A DNA stretch of 64,000 nucleotides from Halomonas caseinilytica (GTDB taxonomy: Bacteria > Pseudomonadota > Gammaproteobacteria > Pseudomonadales > Halomonadaceae), in the NCBI RefSeq assembly GCF_001662305.1, contig NZ_BDEP01000030.1, positions 23,941 through 87,940 on the forward strand, read 5' to 3'. Below the pieces are notes generated by a model. That model was not told where the DNA came from, made no database searches, and saw only the letters and a list, made by a program, of their open reading frames with translations. The position numbers and the translations under genes were made by a program. Every line of letters starts with the position of its first letter. Within the stretch, counting starts at the first letter, position 1. Of this stretch, positions 1 to 10,600 are shown in pieces.

Positions 1-34
1 GCATGGCGTACCTCTCCGGTCGTGTGGCTGAGCG

Positions 35-795
<761 letters not shown>

Positions 796-799
<4 letters not shown>

Positions 800-1878
800 C
801 GTGACCTCGCGCCGCGTATCAGGATCAAAGCGAAGGCCGGCGCGCCGATCAAGGCGGTGACCACCCCGATCGGCAGCACCTGGCCCGGCACCAGGGTGCG
901 TGACAGGATGTCCGCGCCGATCAGGAAGATAGCGCCGGCCAGTGCCGAGGCTGGCACCAGGCGAGTGTGACGGCTGCCGACGATGAAGCGCATGGCGTGG
1001 GGAATCACCAGCCCCACGAAACCGATGGTGCCGACCATGGAGACCATGACGGCGGTGACCAGCGCCATGGCGGTGATCAGCGCACCCCGTACGCGACGCA
1101 CCGGAATGCCCAGGGAGGCGGCGCTGTCGGCGCCGAAGGTGAAGGCATCCAGGGCGCGCCGGTACCACAGGCAGATCGCCAGGCCGGCGAGGGCGGCAGG
1201 CAGCCCCAGGGCGACGTCGTCCCAGCGCACGCCGGACAGGTTGCCCATCAGCCAGAACATGATGCCGCGCGCCTGTTCGGCGCTCGCCGACTTGGCGATG
1301 ATGAGCGCGGTCAGGGCATTGAAGAGCTGCGAGCCGGCAATACCGGCAAGGATGATGGCCCCCGCGGCCTGGGTCGCGCGGCCGCCTCCGGTGCCGCTGC
1401 CGGCGGCATGGGCGAGTGCCACGACCAGGGTGAAGGCTAGGCCTGCCCCGGCGAAGGCACCGAGCGAGAGGCTCAGGGTGCCGGCGCCGAGGCCGATGAT
1501 GGCGACCGTCACGGCCCCCGTCGAGGCGCCAGCGGAGATCCCCATCAGAAAGGGGTCGGCCAGCGGGTTGCGCAGCAAAGCCTGGAGCACGACCCCGGCC
1601 AGGGCCAGCCCGGCGCCGCAGCAGGCCGCCAGGATGGCCCGGCTGAGCCGGTAGCTCCAGATGATGCCGGCATCGATCCGGTCCACTGGAAATTCCGTTC
1701 CCCACAGTCGATTGGCCAGTACCTTGAGAATGGTATCGGCCGGGATCGGTGTCTCACCGATCATGGTCCCTGCCATCACGGCGAGAAGCAGCATGATCGG
1801 CGTCAGCCAGGTCCAGTGCCACGCCGAGCGAGTCGGAGCAGCCACGGCCAGCGTCATGGCGAGCAGTGCTCTCGTCAT
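796..1878 (-). CDS. FecCD/BtuC-family ABC transporter permease
   Basis: This 360-residue inner-membrane permease of the FecCD family has about ten hydrophobic segments. Family hallmarks include GAGLALAGVVLQALLRNPLA near the first third and GFVGLVIPHAMRF near the C-terminus, which forms the coupling region with the ATPase. The chosen start (MTRALLAMTLAV) overlaps the stop of the substrate-binding protein as ATGA. The longer frame upstream is a shadow of that gene. It should form a dimer with two copies of the downstream ATPase. The substrate is probably a metal chelate or corrinoid, an inference from the family and the cob neighbourhood. Confidence 0.92.
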
Positions 1879-2891
1879 TGCGCGAAGGACAGGGACGACA
1901 GGGCATCGGCCAGCGTCTCGAGGCCGAAGATAGTGCGCATCGTGGCACTCATTGCATGGGCATCCATCTCGATGATGCGGTCGTGCTGCACGGCCGACAT
2001 CTGACTGGCCACAGGGTCGTTGTGCAGGAAGTCGAGCTTGGCCTCGAGGCTGTCCGCTGCGTAGCGACGACGATCCATGCGCGCCACCACGATGATGTCG
2101 GGATCGGCCTGGGCGATCGATTCCCAGCCGACGGTCGGCCATTCCTCATCGGACTGAATCACGTTGCGAATGCCGAGCTTGTCCATCATGTAGCCTGGTG
2201 CCCCAAGACGTCCGGCAACATAGGGATCCGAGGATCCATCGGGGGAAGAAAACCAGAAGACTGCTGAAACATCGTCCGGAAGATTCAGGCTTCTGGCCGT
2301 GGAAATGGCTTTCTTTTCGCGAGATTCCAGGTCATCCACCAGAGCCTTTCCGGCCTGTTGTACATCGAAAATTGTGGCTAGCTCATGGATACCCTTGTAG
2401 ATCGAATCGGTGGAAAAGGCCGCAGTGCGTGTGCCATCGCCACCGGTGGCATTGTTCTTGGTATCGCAGTCGGCCGGCATGATGTAGGTGGCGATACCCA
2501 GGTCATGAAACTGGTCGCGAGTCGCCACGCTACCGGTGGGACCGACGTGCCATTCGTACTGGGCGGCGACGAGTTCTGGCTTCTTGTTCACCACGGCCTC
2601 GAAGCTCGGATCATTGTCGGCGATTCGCTCGATATTCGCGTTGATATCGCGGAATTTCGGCAATACAGGATTGAACCACACTGAGGTACCGACGACCCGG
2701 TCTTCCACTCCGAGAGCGTAGAGGATTTCGGTAGCTGATTGACCGATGGTCACCGTGCGTTCCGGTGCCGAAGAAACATGGATTTCCCGACCGCAATTCA
2801 TCATCGACAGCGGATATTCGGTAGCGTTGGCCAGGGCCGATGTGGCCGGAATCAACGAGAGTATTGCCAGAGCCGTGCGAGCGATATCCAT
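1875..2891 (-). CDS. Periplasmic substrate-binding protein, FecB/BtuF type
   Basis: The predicted 338-residue protein starts with a signal peptide (MDIARTALAILSLIPATSALA). It continues as a helical-backbone metal-receptor type binding protein, with PERTVTIGQSATEILYALG at the first lobe and the typical second-lobe text DPDIIVVARMD. It is the first gene of a three-gene operon with ATGA overlaps to the permease and ATPase. Longer starts at 2948 and 2969 exist, but they put extra charged residues before the signal peptide and have no better ribosome site. The ligand is unknown. Corrinoid, cobalt-chelate or another metal complex are all possible, and no riboswitch lies on this strand. Confidence 0.85.
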   Translation of the reverse strand: MDIARTALAILSLIPATSALANATEYPLSMMNCGREIHVSSAPERTVTIGQSATEILYALGVEDRVVGTSVWFNPVLPKFRDINANIERIADNDPSFEAVVNKKPELVAAQYEWHVGPTGSVATRDQFHDLGIATYIMPADCDTKNNATGGDGTRTAAFSTDSIYKGIHELATIFDVQQAGKALVDDLESREKKAISTARSLNLPDDVSAVFWFSSPDGSSDPYVAGRLGAPGYMMDKLGIRNVIQSDEEWPTVGWESIAQADPDIIVVARMDRRRYAADSLEAKLDFLHNDPVASQMSAVQHDRIIEMDAHAMSATMRTIFGLETLADALSSLSFAQ

Positions 2892-3024
2892 GCGGTGGTG
2901 TCCAGGTAGGATAGGTGATAGGGCCAAACGACGCCTGGAGGTTGCCATGAGTTTCGATGCGTTTTCCACTCCCGATTCTCGATTTCCTCCGCGCGGACAT
3001 GGCGGTGTCGGAGCAGTATTGTTT

Positions 3025-3044
3025 AGTTATGTTATAACATAACT
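3025..3044. promoter_or_regulatory. Perfect 20-bp palindrome, possible Fur/Zur-family operator
   Basis: The sequence AGTTATGTTATAACATAACT is a perfect inverted repeat in the divergent promoter region. It sits 133 bp before the binding-protein gene and about 80 bp before the cobalamin aptamer. Its TGTTATAACA core resembles operators of zinc-sensing Zur in some proteobacteria. This resemblance is from memory and is not proof. It could regulate the leftward transporter, the rightward cob operon, or both. Confidence 0.5.
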
Positions 3045-3125
3045 ATTTCGGCTGGCAAGCGAGAGCCACGGCGTGTCACGCCGATTGCGCGGTGTGCTGC
3101 CGGTCCTTTAGGATACCCGTTCGAT

Positions 3126-3309
3126 GACAGGTGCCCCTGATGGTCAGGGGATAATCGGGAAGTATGGTGAGGCCTGAGCCGATTCCATCGCTGCCCCCGC
3201 AACGGTAATGAAGCGCGATCTGCGAAGACCACTGGCGTTCGCCGGGAAGGTGCAGGTCATGACATGGCGCCCTGGCGCATGTCCCTTCGAGCCCGGAGAC
3301 CGGCCTGTC
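3126..3309 (+). promoter_or_regulatory. Cobalamin (AdoCbl) riboswitch aptamer
   Basis: All main landmarks of the cobalamin riboswitch are present in order: GGTGCC, the GGGAAGTATGGTGAGGCC element, GCTGCCCCCGCAACGGTAA, the internal CCACTGG, CGGGAAGGTGC, and the B12 box GCCCGGAGACCGGCC at about 3291-3305. The closing stem is visible as GACAGG (3126-3131) pairing with CCTGTC (3304-3309). It lies upstream of chlID and should repress the cob operon when adenosylcobalamin is abundant. A GGTGC/GCACC hairpin close to the first downstream ribosome site (3330-3350) suggests control of translation initiation. That mode is inferred. Confidence 0.95.
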
Positions 3310-3356
3310 GTGTCGTGTCATCCCGTAGCGGTGCGGTGGGCACCGAGAGGATCAAC

Positions 3357-3446
3357 ATGCCTGCGATTTTCGATTTCCCCTCCCGGCGGAGACTCCGCCG
3401 TGCTGTGCACCTTGCGTCCGTCCGTTCTCGATCGGCGGCGTCATGA
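3357..3446 (+). CDS. Possible 29-residue leader peptide between riboswitch and chlID
   Basis: An ATG at 3357 follows a good ribosome site (GAGAGG, six to seven bases upstream) and opens a 29-codon arginine-rich frame, MPAIFDFPSRRRLRRAVH and onward. Its TGA overlaps the chlID start codon as ATGA. chlID itself has no convincing ribosome site, so translation may reach it by coupling from this short frame. The riboswitch could then act on the leader's ribosome site. No homologue is recognised, and the peptide may have no function of its own. Confidence 0.4.
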   Translation: MPAIFDFPSRRRLRRAVHLASVRSRSAAS

Positions 3447-5191
3447 GCGGCGTGCCCGAGTTTCCCTTCGTTGCTGTCGTCGGCCAGCGGGCCTTGAAGA
3501 CCGCGTTGCTGCTCAACGTCGTCGACCCCCGCATCGGCGGCGTGCTGATCAGCGGCCCCAAGGGCAGCGCCAAGTCGACCCTGGCCCGGGCGCTGGCGGC
3601 GATCCTGCCGGACGATGCCGAAGGTCGTCGTCCACCGCTGGTCACCCTGCCACTGGGGGCCAGCGAGGAGCGCCTGACCGGAAGCCTGGACCTGCAGCGG
3701 GTGCTGGCCGAACGCGAGGCGAGCTTCCAGGAAGGGCTGCTGGCCCGGGCCCACGGTGGCCTGTTGTACGTCGACGAGGTCAACCTGCTGCCTGACTCGC
3801 TGGTCGATCTGCTGCTCGATGTGGCGGCCAGTGGCGTGAACGTCGTCGAGCGCGATGGCATCAGCCATTCCCATCCCGCGCGTTTCGGCCTGATCGGCAC
3901 CATGAACCCCGACGAGGGCGAGCTGCGCCCCCAGTTGCTCGACCGCTTCGGCCTCTGCGTCGAGCAGGTGGCCACACCCGACGTGGACGAGCGGGTCGCC
4001 ATCATGCGCCAGCGAGAGGCCTTCGATCACGATCCGCAGGCCTTCGTCGATGCCCACCGACACGCGCAGGAGGCACTCACCCGCCGGTTGGCCGAGGCTC
4101 GCGAGCGGCTGGCCGGGATCGTGGCCGAGCCTTGGGTCTACGAGCATATCGCCACCCGTAGCCAGGCCGCTGGCGTCGAGGGACTGCGTGCCGATGTCAC
4201 CTGGCATCGCGCCGCTCGGGCCCATGCCGCCTGGCACGGCGCGGCGGCGGTCCGCCAGGCGGATCTGGACGCCGTCGAACCCTGGGTGCTGGCCCACCGC
4301 CGCACTACCGCACCCGAGACACCGCCCGAGCAGGGCGGTACGCCGCCGTCCGGCAATGGCTCGGGCGGAAATACGCCGGGCGCCGGTTCCTCATCCCGTG
4401 ATCAGGCGTCCGATCCGGCTCCCCAGGGGCAGTGGGGCGCCATGCCGCCGGTGATGCAGCCGAGCGTCGAGGCGTCTCAGCCAGCGCTGCTGGAGAGCGC
4501 CGTTGCGTCCCCGAGGGCCGGGGCGGCCTGCCGCGCATTTGCGTCGTCGAGTCGACGTTCCGGCCGCCAGGTAGGCCAATGGCGCTCGCGCCACGACCGT
4601 CGCGATGTGCGTGATGAGGCACGTCCGGACTGGTTCGCCACCCTGGTCGAGAACCGCGGGCAATGGCCCTGGCGGCACCTGCGCTATCGCCGGGCGCGTA
4701 CCGGGCAGCCAATGCTTCACCTCATCCTGCTGGATACGTCCGCATCCACTCTCGGCCGGCGCCTGCTGGGACAGGCCAAGGGACTGGTCGACCGCCTGTC
4801 GCGTCAGGCCTATGCCGCCCGCGAGCAGATCGCGGTGCTGGGCTTCGGCAATGATGGCGTCGCCACCATCCAGCCACGACGACGTGCGCCCCGGACTCTG
4901 CTCGAACGGCTCGACGCCACGCCCGGCGGTGGCGGCACGCCGCTTCGCGAGGCCGTGCAGCGGGCGGCACGGCTGATCCGCCAATGGCGACGCCAGGATG
5001 CTGGGCTGCAGGTGTGCACCTACCTGATCACTGACGGCCGTACCCGCCAACCGCTGGCCGGTCTGCCGTCGCTCGGCGACTGTGTGGTCGTGGATACCGA
5101 GAGCGCTGCCGTGAAGCGCGGTCGAGGCCGCGATCTCGCCCGTCAGCTGGGTGCGGCTTATCGACCGCTGACTGGCCTGGAGGCGCCATGA
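3443..5191 (+). CDS. Fused ChlI/ChlD-type AAA+ and VWA subunit of cobaltochelatase
   Basis: This 582-residue protein combines an N-terminal Mg-chelatase-type AAA+ domain with a C-terminal VWA domain. The AAA+ domain has Walker A GPKGSAKST near residue 38 and Walker B LLYVDEVNLL near 107. A low-complexity Gly/Ser/Pro linker occupies roughly residues 290-360. The VWA domain has the MIDAS motif DTSAS near 430. With CobN encoded three genes downstream, it is expected to drive ATP-dependent insertion of Co2+ into hydrogenobyrinic acid a,c-diamide, replacing the CobS/CobT pair of other aerobic producers. It heads the riboswitch-controlled operon and overlaps cobB by ATGA. A magnesium-chelatase role is unlikely because no chlorophyll genes are present. 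Confidence 0.9.
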   Translation: MSGVPEFPFVAVVGQRALKTALLLNVVDPRIGGVLISGPKGSAKSTLARALAAILPDDAEGRRPPLVTLPLGASEERLTGSLDLQRVLAEREASFQEGLLARAHGGLLYVDEVNLLPDSLVDLLLDVAASGVNVVERDGISHSHPARFGLIGTMNPDEGELRPQLLDRFGLCVEQVATPDVDERVAIMRQREAFDHDPQAFVDAHRHAQEALTRRLAEARERLAGIVAEPWVYEHIATRSQAAGVEGLRADVTWHRAARAHAAWHGAAAVRQADLDAVEPWVLAHRRTTAPETPPEQGGTPPSGNGSGGNTPGAGSSSRDQASDPAPQGQWGAMPPVMQPSVEASQPALLESAVASPRAGAACRAFASSSRRSGRQVGQWRSRHDRRDVRDEARPDWFATLVENRGQWPWRHLRYRRARTGQPMLHLILLDTSASTLGRRLLGQAKGLVDRLSRQAYAAREQIAVLGFGNDGVATIQPRRRAPRTLLERLDATPGGGGTPLREAVQRAARLIRQWRRQDAGLQVCTYLITDGRTRQPLAGLPSLGDCVVVDTESAAVKRGRGRDLARQLGAAYRPLTGLEAP

Positions 5192-6573
5192 GTGACTTCC
5201 GGGATCGTCGAGAAAGTCACCGCGAGACGAGCGCCAGCTGTCCCGCGGTCTTCATCGCAGCGCCGGCCTCGGGCCAGGGCAAGACCACGGTGACCGCCGC
5301 CCTGGCGCGGATGCTGCGTCGTCGGAGCAAGGTGGTGAGGGTCTTCAAGACCGGCCCGGATTATCTGGATCCTCGGGTGCTGGCCCAGGCCTCGGGCCGA
5401 TCGGTCGACCCGCTCGACCTGTGGATGGCCGGCGAGACCTATTGCCGCCGGCGCCTGTTCGAGGCCGCGCAAGAGGCCGATCTCATCCTGGTGGAGGGCG
5501 CCATGGGGCTGTTCGATGGCGAGCCCTCCAGTGCCGACCTGGCGGCGCTGTTCGGCCTGCCGATGGTCATCGTCATGGACGTCAAGGGCATGGCCCAGAC
5601 CGCGGCGGCGCTGGTGAGTGGCCTGGTGGGCTTTCGCGACGATATCTGCATTGCCGGCCTGATCGCCAACGCCTGTGGCTCGGCGCGCCATCGCGAACTG
5701 ATCGAGGCGGCGTTGCCGGAAAGCGTGCCGCTGCTGGCCGCGATGCCCCGCGATGCCTCCCTGGCCCTGCCCGAGCGCCACCTGGGGCTGGTTCAGGCCG
5801 AGGAGATCCGCGATGACCTGGAAGCACGCTTCGAGGCCGGCGCCGAGGCGCTCGCGGGTGAAGGGCTGGCCGAGGCCCTGCTGGGCATGGCGCCGGTGAC
5901 CTTCACCGCGGCGCCAGCCGAGGCAGCGGCACCCCCTCGGTGGCTGGCTGGTCGCACCATCGGCGTGGCGCGGGATGCGGCCTTCAGCTTTCTCTACCAG
6001 GCCAATCTGGATCTGCTCGAGCGCATGGGCGCGAGCCTGCGCTTCTTCTCGCCGCTTGAGGATCCCGCTCTGCCGGCCTGCGATGCCCTCTGGTTGCCGG
6101 GGGGCTATCCCGAGTTGCATGGCGCGCGGTTGGCGGCCAATGCCGACCTGCATGACGACATTCGTCGCGCCTTCGCCGCAGACCTGCCGATCCTGGCCGA
6201 ATGCGGAGGGCTGCTCTATGCCCTCGACACCCTGACCGATCAGCAGGGCGAGATCCACGCCATGCTGGGCCTGCTGCCCGGGGCGGGTGCGATGCGCGGG
6301 CGACGCGGCTGCCAGGGCATGCAGACTGCCGAGTTGCCCGAAGGCCCGGTGCGCGGCCACGCTCATCACCGCTCCCAGGCCAGTGGCACGCCCGAGCCCA
6401 TCGGCTTCGGTCGGCGCCAGCGCCATCCTGCGCCGGGCGAGGCGATTTACCGGGCGCGACGCCTGACGGCGACCTATCTGCACCTGTTCTTCCCCGACAA
6501 TCCCGTCGCCGTGGCTCGCCTGTTCGGCGCGGACGCGGTCGAGGCCGATTCGATAAAGGAATGCCAAGCATGA
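5188..6573 (+). CDS. cobB: Hydrogenobyrinate/cobyrinate a,c-diamide synthase
   Basis: CobB (461 residues) amidates the a and c side chains of the corrin ring with glutamine and ATP. The N-terminal dethiobiotin-synthetase-like ATPase domain carries APASGQGKTTVTAAL near residue 25. The C-terminal class-I glutamine amidotransferase domain has its nucleophilic cysteine in LAECGGLLYAL near residue 338 and a conserved LHLFF motif near the end. The start codon overlaps the chlID stop as ATGA. In the aerobic pathway the substrate is hydrogenobyrinic acid and the product feeds the CobN chelatase. The gene order chlID-cobB-cobW-cobN fits this step. Confidence 0.96.
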   Translation: MSDFRDRRESHRETSASCPAVFIAAPASGQGKTTVTAALARMLRRRSKVVRVFKTGPDYLDPRVLAQASGRSVDPLDLWMAGETYCRRRLFEAAQEADLILVEGAMGLFDGEPSSADLAALFGLPMVIVMDVKGMAQTAAALVSGLVGFRDDICIAGLIANACGSARHRELIEAALPESVPLLAAMPRDASLALPERHLGLVQAEEIRDDLEARFEAGAEALAGEGLAEALLGMAPVTFTAAPAEAAAPPRWLAGRTIGVARDAAFSFLYQANLDLLERMGASLRFFSPLEDPALPACDALWLPGGYPELHGARLAANADLHDDIRRAFAADLPILAECGGLLYALDTLTDQQGEIHAMLGLLPGAGAMRGRRGCQGMQTAELPEGPVRGHAHHRSQASGTPEPIGFGRRQRHPAPGEAIYRARRLTATYLHLFFPDNPVAVARLFGADAVEADSIKECQA

Positions 6574-7682
6574 AACTCGACAAGATTCCCGCCACGGTGG
6601 TGACCGGCTTTCTGGGCAGCGGCAAGACGACCCTGATGGCCGGCATCCTGCGCCAGATCACCGGCAAGCGCATCGCCGTCATCGTCAACGAGTTCGGCGA
6701 GCAGGATATCGACTCCAGCCTGCTGCGCGGCTGTGCCCTGGGGTGTGACGAGGGCAGTGAGGAAGCGCGCGCGAGCGCCTTCGACGAGGACGGCGGGATC
6801 TTCGAGCTGGCCAACGGCTGCATCTGCTGCACCGTGGAGGAGGAATTCCTGCCGGTGATGAAGAAGCTGGTGGCCCGTCGCGACGATATCGACCATATCC
6901 TGATCGAGACCAGCGGCCTGGCGCTGCCCAAGCCGCTGGTCCAGGCCTTCAACTGGCCGGAGGTGCGTCAGCACTGCACCGTCGACGCCATCATCACCGT
7001 GGTCGACGGCCCTGCCGTGGCGGCAGGCCGCTATGCCAGCGACGTCGACCAGGTGGAGGCTCAGCGCCGCGCCGACGATAGCCTGGATCACGACCCCAGC
7101 CTGCGCGAGCTGCTCGACGACCAGTTGAGCGCCGCCGATCTGGTGCTGGTCAGCAAGAGTGACCTGCTCTCGGCGGACGAGAGGCAGCGGGTCGAGGCAC
7201 TGGTCGCCGACAAGGTCCCCGAGTCCGTGAAGACGCTCTTCATCGATCCGAGCCTGGCCGACGATCCCGCTCGCCTGGAGGCGCTGATGGGCATCGGCGC
7301 GGCCAGCGAAGAGGGCATCGACCGCATCGACAACCATCACGACCGCCATCATGCCGAGGGGGCCCACCATGACCATGCCCACGACCACTTCGATGGTGTC
7401 GTGATCCGCCTGGACGAGGTCGATGCCGAGGCGCTGGAAGCACGCCTCGCCGAGCTCTTGAAGGCCCACGAGATCTATCGCGCCAAGGGATTCGCGGCGA
7501 TTCCCGGCAAGCCCATGCGCCGGGTGATCCAGGCCGTCGGTGAGCGCCTGGACGGTTACTATGATCGGCTCTGGGCGCAGGACGAGCCGCGCCATACCGA
7601 ACTGGTCATCATCGGCCGCTCGCTGGATCGTGAGGCGCTGCACGCGACCCTGACGACTGCCGAGACTGCGACACCCGCCTGA
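6570..7682 (+). CDS. cobW: CobW, COG0523-family G3E GTPase metallochaperone
   Basis: CobW (370 residues) is a G3E GTPase thought to handle Co2+ for the cobaltochelatase. The P-loop GFLGSGKT is at residues 13-20. The metal-binding CxCC motif lies in NGCICCTVEEEF near residue 85, and the NKxD-equivalent is SKSD. A histidine-rich stretch around residues 254-270 (NHHDRHHAEGAHHDHAHDH) may store metal. The CobW C-terminal domain follows it. The chosen ATG overlaps the cobB stop and has AAAGGA nine bases upstream. Its stop touches the cobN start (TGATG). The reason for assigning cobalt and not zinc is the position directly before cobN. Confidence 0.95.
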   Translation: MKLDKIPATVVTGFLGSGKTTLMAGILRQITGKRIAVIVNEFGEQDIDSSLLRGCALGCDEGSEEARASAFDEDGGIFELANGCICCTVEEEFLPVMKKLVARRDDIDHILIETSGLALPKPLVQAFNWPEVRQHCTVDAIITVVDGPAVAAGRYASDVDQVEAQRRADDSLDHDPSLRELLDDQLSAADLVLVSKSDLLSADERQRVEALVADKVPESVKTLFIDPSLADDPARLEALMGIGAASEEGIDRIDNHHDRHHAEGAHHDHAHDHFDGVVIRLDEVDAEALEARLAELLKAHEIYRAKGFAAIPGKPMRRVIQAVGERLDGYYDRLWAQDEPRHTELVIIGRSLDREALHATLTTAETATPA

Positions 7683-10600
7683 TGCACCTGTTCGCCGCCA
7701 AGCCCGGGGGCTTTGTCGACGACGAGGGGATCGTCGACCTGCAACAGAGCCCCGCCGAGGTCGTGATCCTCTCGGCCGCCGACAGCAGCCTGTCGGCCCT
7801 GGCCCAGGCGGTCGAACGCCTGGTCTCGACAGGCGGCGACACGGTGCCATCGGTGCGGCTTGCCAACTGGATGAATCTGGTCAAGCCCGCTGCCTTCGAT
7901 CTCTACGAGGACCGCGTGCTGGAGCGTACCCGCCTGGTGATCGTCTCGCTGCTCGGCGGCAGCGCCTACTGGCGCTATGGCGTCGATCGCCTGCAGGCCT
8001 GGGCGGCGGCGGATGCCGATCGGCAACTGATTCTGGTGCCAGGCAGCGACGAGCCCGATGAGGCCCTGCTGGACGCCTCCAGCGTGCCCGTTGCCGCGGC
8101 TCATCGGGTGTGGCGCTATCTCCGCGAAGGTGGTGCCGACAACGCCGAGCAACTGCTGCGCTTTGTCGCTGCCGAGTGCCTAGGCCGGGATCTGGCCTGG
8201 CGCGAGCCCAGGGCGATTCCCTCGGCGCTGCTCTACGATCCCCGTGCAACGAGACGGCAGGATGCGACGCTCGGCGAGTGGCAGTCACGGCGCGACTCCG
8301 GGCGGCCGGTGTGCCTGCTGCTGTTCTATCGCAGCCATCTGCAGGGTGCCAATACCGCGGTGATCGATGGCCTGATCGAGATACTGCGAGGCCGCGGGCT
8401 CGAGCCTCTGGCGGTAGCGGTGGCCTCGCTCAAGGACGACGCCTGCGTGGCCTTCGTCAATCATCTCATCGAGCGGACCGGTGCGGCCCTGGTGGTCAAC
8501 ACCACCGGCTTTTCCGTCAACCGCGAGCCGGATGACGCGGATGCCTCGGGCGGTGAGTTCGACGAGGGGCCGTTCGTCGGCCGGCCGGTGGTCCTGCAGG
8601 CGATTCTCGCCAGCAGTACCGAGGAAGACTGGCGCGACAAGGCCGCCGGCCTGCACAGTCGCGACCTGGCCATGCAGGTCGCACTGCCGGAGATGGATGG
8701 GCGTCTCATCACCCGCACGGTGGGCTTCAAGGCTGAGGCTCACTACGACGAGCGCTGCCAGCTGTCGGTGACCCGCCATCGGTTGCAACCCGAGCGCGCG
8801 GCCTTCGTCGCCGAACTGGCGTGGCGTTTCTGTCGTCTGCGCACCACCCCGAATGCCGTGAAGCGCCTGGCGCTGGTGCTGGCCAACTATCCCAACCGCG
8901 ACGGCCGCATCGGCAACGGTGTCGGCCTGGATACCCCGGCCTCCACAGTCAAGCTGCTGCGGGCGTTGGCGGACGCAGGCTACCCGGTGGCGGAGCTGCC
9001 CGAGGACGGTGGGGCATTGGTCCGCCGGCTGCAGGACAGCGTGACCAATGATCCGCAATCGCTGGCCTGGCGGGGGAGCTGGCAGAGCCTCGGCATCGAC
9101 GACTACCTGGCCTGGTTTCGCACCCTTCCGACCCACCTCCAGGAGGCAGTCTGGCAGCGCTGGGGAGCACCCGAGGACGATCCGAAGCATCGCCAGGGCC
9201 GGCTGTTGATTGCCGGCATCCGTCTCGGCGAGACCTTCGTCGGCATCCAGCCGGCACGGGATATCGATGACGGCCCGGACGCCGATCCGACCAGGAGCTA
9301 CCACGACACCGAGCTGGTGCCGCCCCACAGCTACCTGGCGTTCTATCTGTGGCTGCGCGACCACTACCGGGTGGACGCGGTGGTCCACGTCGGCAAGCAC
9401 GGCAACCTGGAGTGGCTGCCTGGCAAGAGCACCGCGCTGTCCGCCGAGTGCTGGCCGGACATTGTCCTGGGGGCGCTGCCGCACTTCTATCCGTTCATCG
9501 TCAACGATCCCGGCGAGGGGGCTCAGGCCAAGCGCCGCAGCCAGGCAGTGATCATCGACCACCTGATGCCCCCGCTGGCCAGGGCCGAGCTCTACGGTGA
9601 CATGGCCGAGCTGGAGACGCTGACCGACGAGTATTACCAGGCGCTGGGCATGGACCCGAAACGCGAGGCGCTGTTGCGCGAGCGGATCCTCGAGCACCTC
9701 AGGCGCACCGGCATCGACCGGGAACTGGGCCAGGCGGCAGGCGCCGTCGGTGAAGGAAGCGAGGGTGACGATGAGCGGCTGCTCAACGAGCTCGACACCT
9801 ACCTGTGCGATATCAAGGAGTCGCAGATCCGCCACGGCCTGCACGTGCTGGGAACCTTGCCACCGGCGGACAAGCGGGCGGCGACCCTGGTCGCCATTCT
9901 GCGGCTGCCGCGGGGCGAGGAACCTCAGCGGCGAGGACTGCTGCATGCCTTGGCCGACGATCTGGGGCTGCGCGAACCGGATCAGGCCGGTACTCGCTTC
10001 GATCCCCTGGCGGCCGGCGCCGAGCCCTGGCAAGGACCCAAGCCACGGGTGCTGGCCGATGGCAGTGAGGCTCCCTGGCGCAGCGCCGCCGACACCCGCG
10101 AGCGCCTCGAATGGCTCGCCGAGCGGCTGGTGGCCGAGTACGTGCTCGAGCCGGGTCGCCTGGACGAGCTGGCCAGGGAGTATCCGGCGACGGCGGCGCT
10201 GTGTCGCTACGCCCGCGACGGACTCTGGGCCGCCATGCGCCATGGCGCCGAACGGGAGATCGGTGCGCTGCTCGATGGGCTCGACGGACGCTGTGTGCCG
10301 CCCGGGCCGAGCGGTGCCCCCAGCCGAGGCCGGCTCGATGTCTTGCCCACGGGGCGCAACTTCTTCGGCGTCGATAACCGTTCCGTGCCATCGCCCGCTG
10401 CCTGGTCGCTGGGCGAGGCCTCGGCCCAGGCCTTCGTCGAGCGTTACCTGCAGGATCACGGCGATTATCCGCGTCGGCTGGGGCTGTCCATCTGGGGCAC
10501 CGCCACCATGCGTACCGGCGGCGACGATATCGCTCAGGCCCTTGCCCTGATGGGGGTGCGGCCGATCTGGTCGCTGGGTTCGCAGCGAGTGGTCGACGTG

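Noticed and set aside
800..1705. N-terminal extension of the ABC ATPase frame through the permease gene
   Set aside because: The frame is open by chance. ATPase homology begins at the ATG at 799, which overlaps the permease stop.
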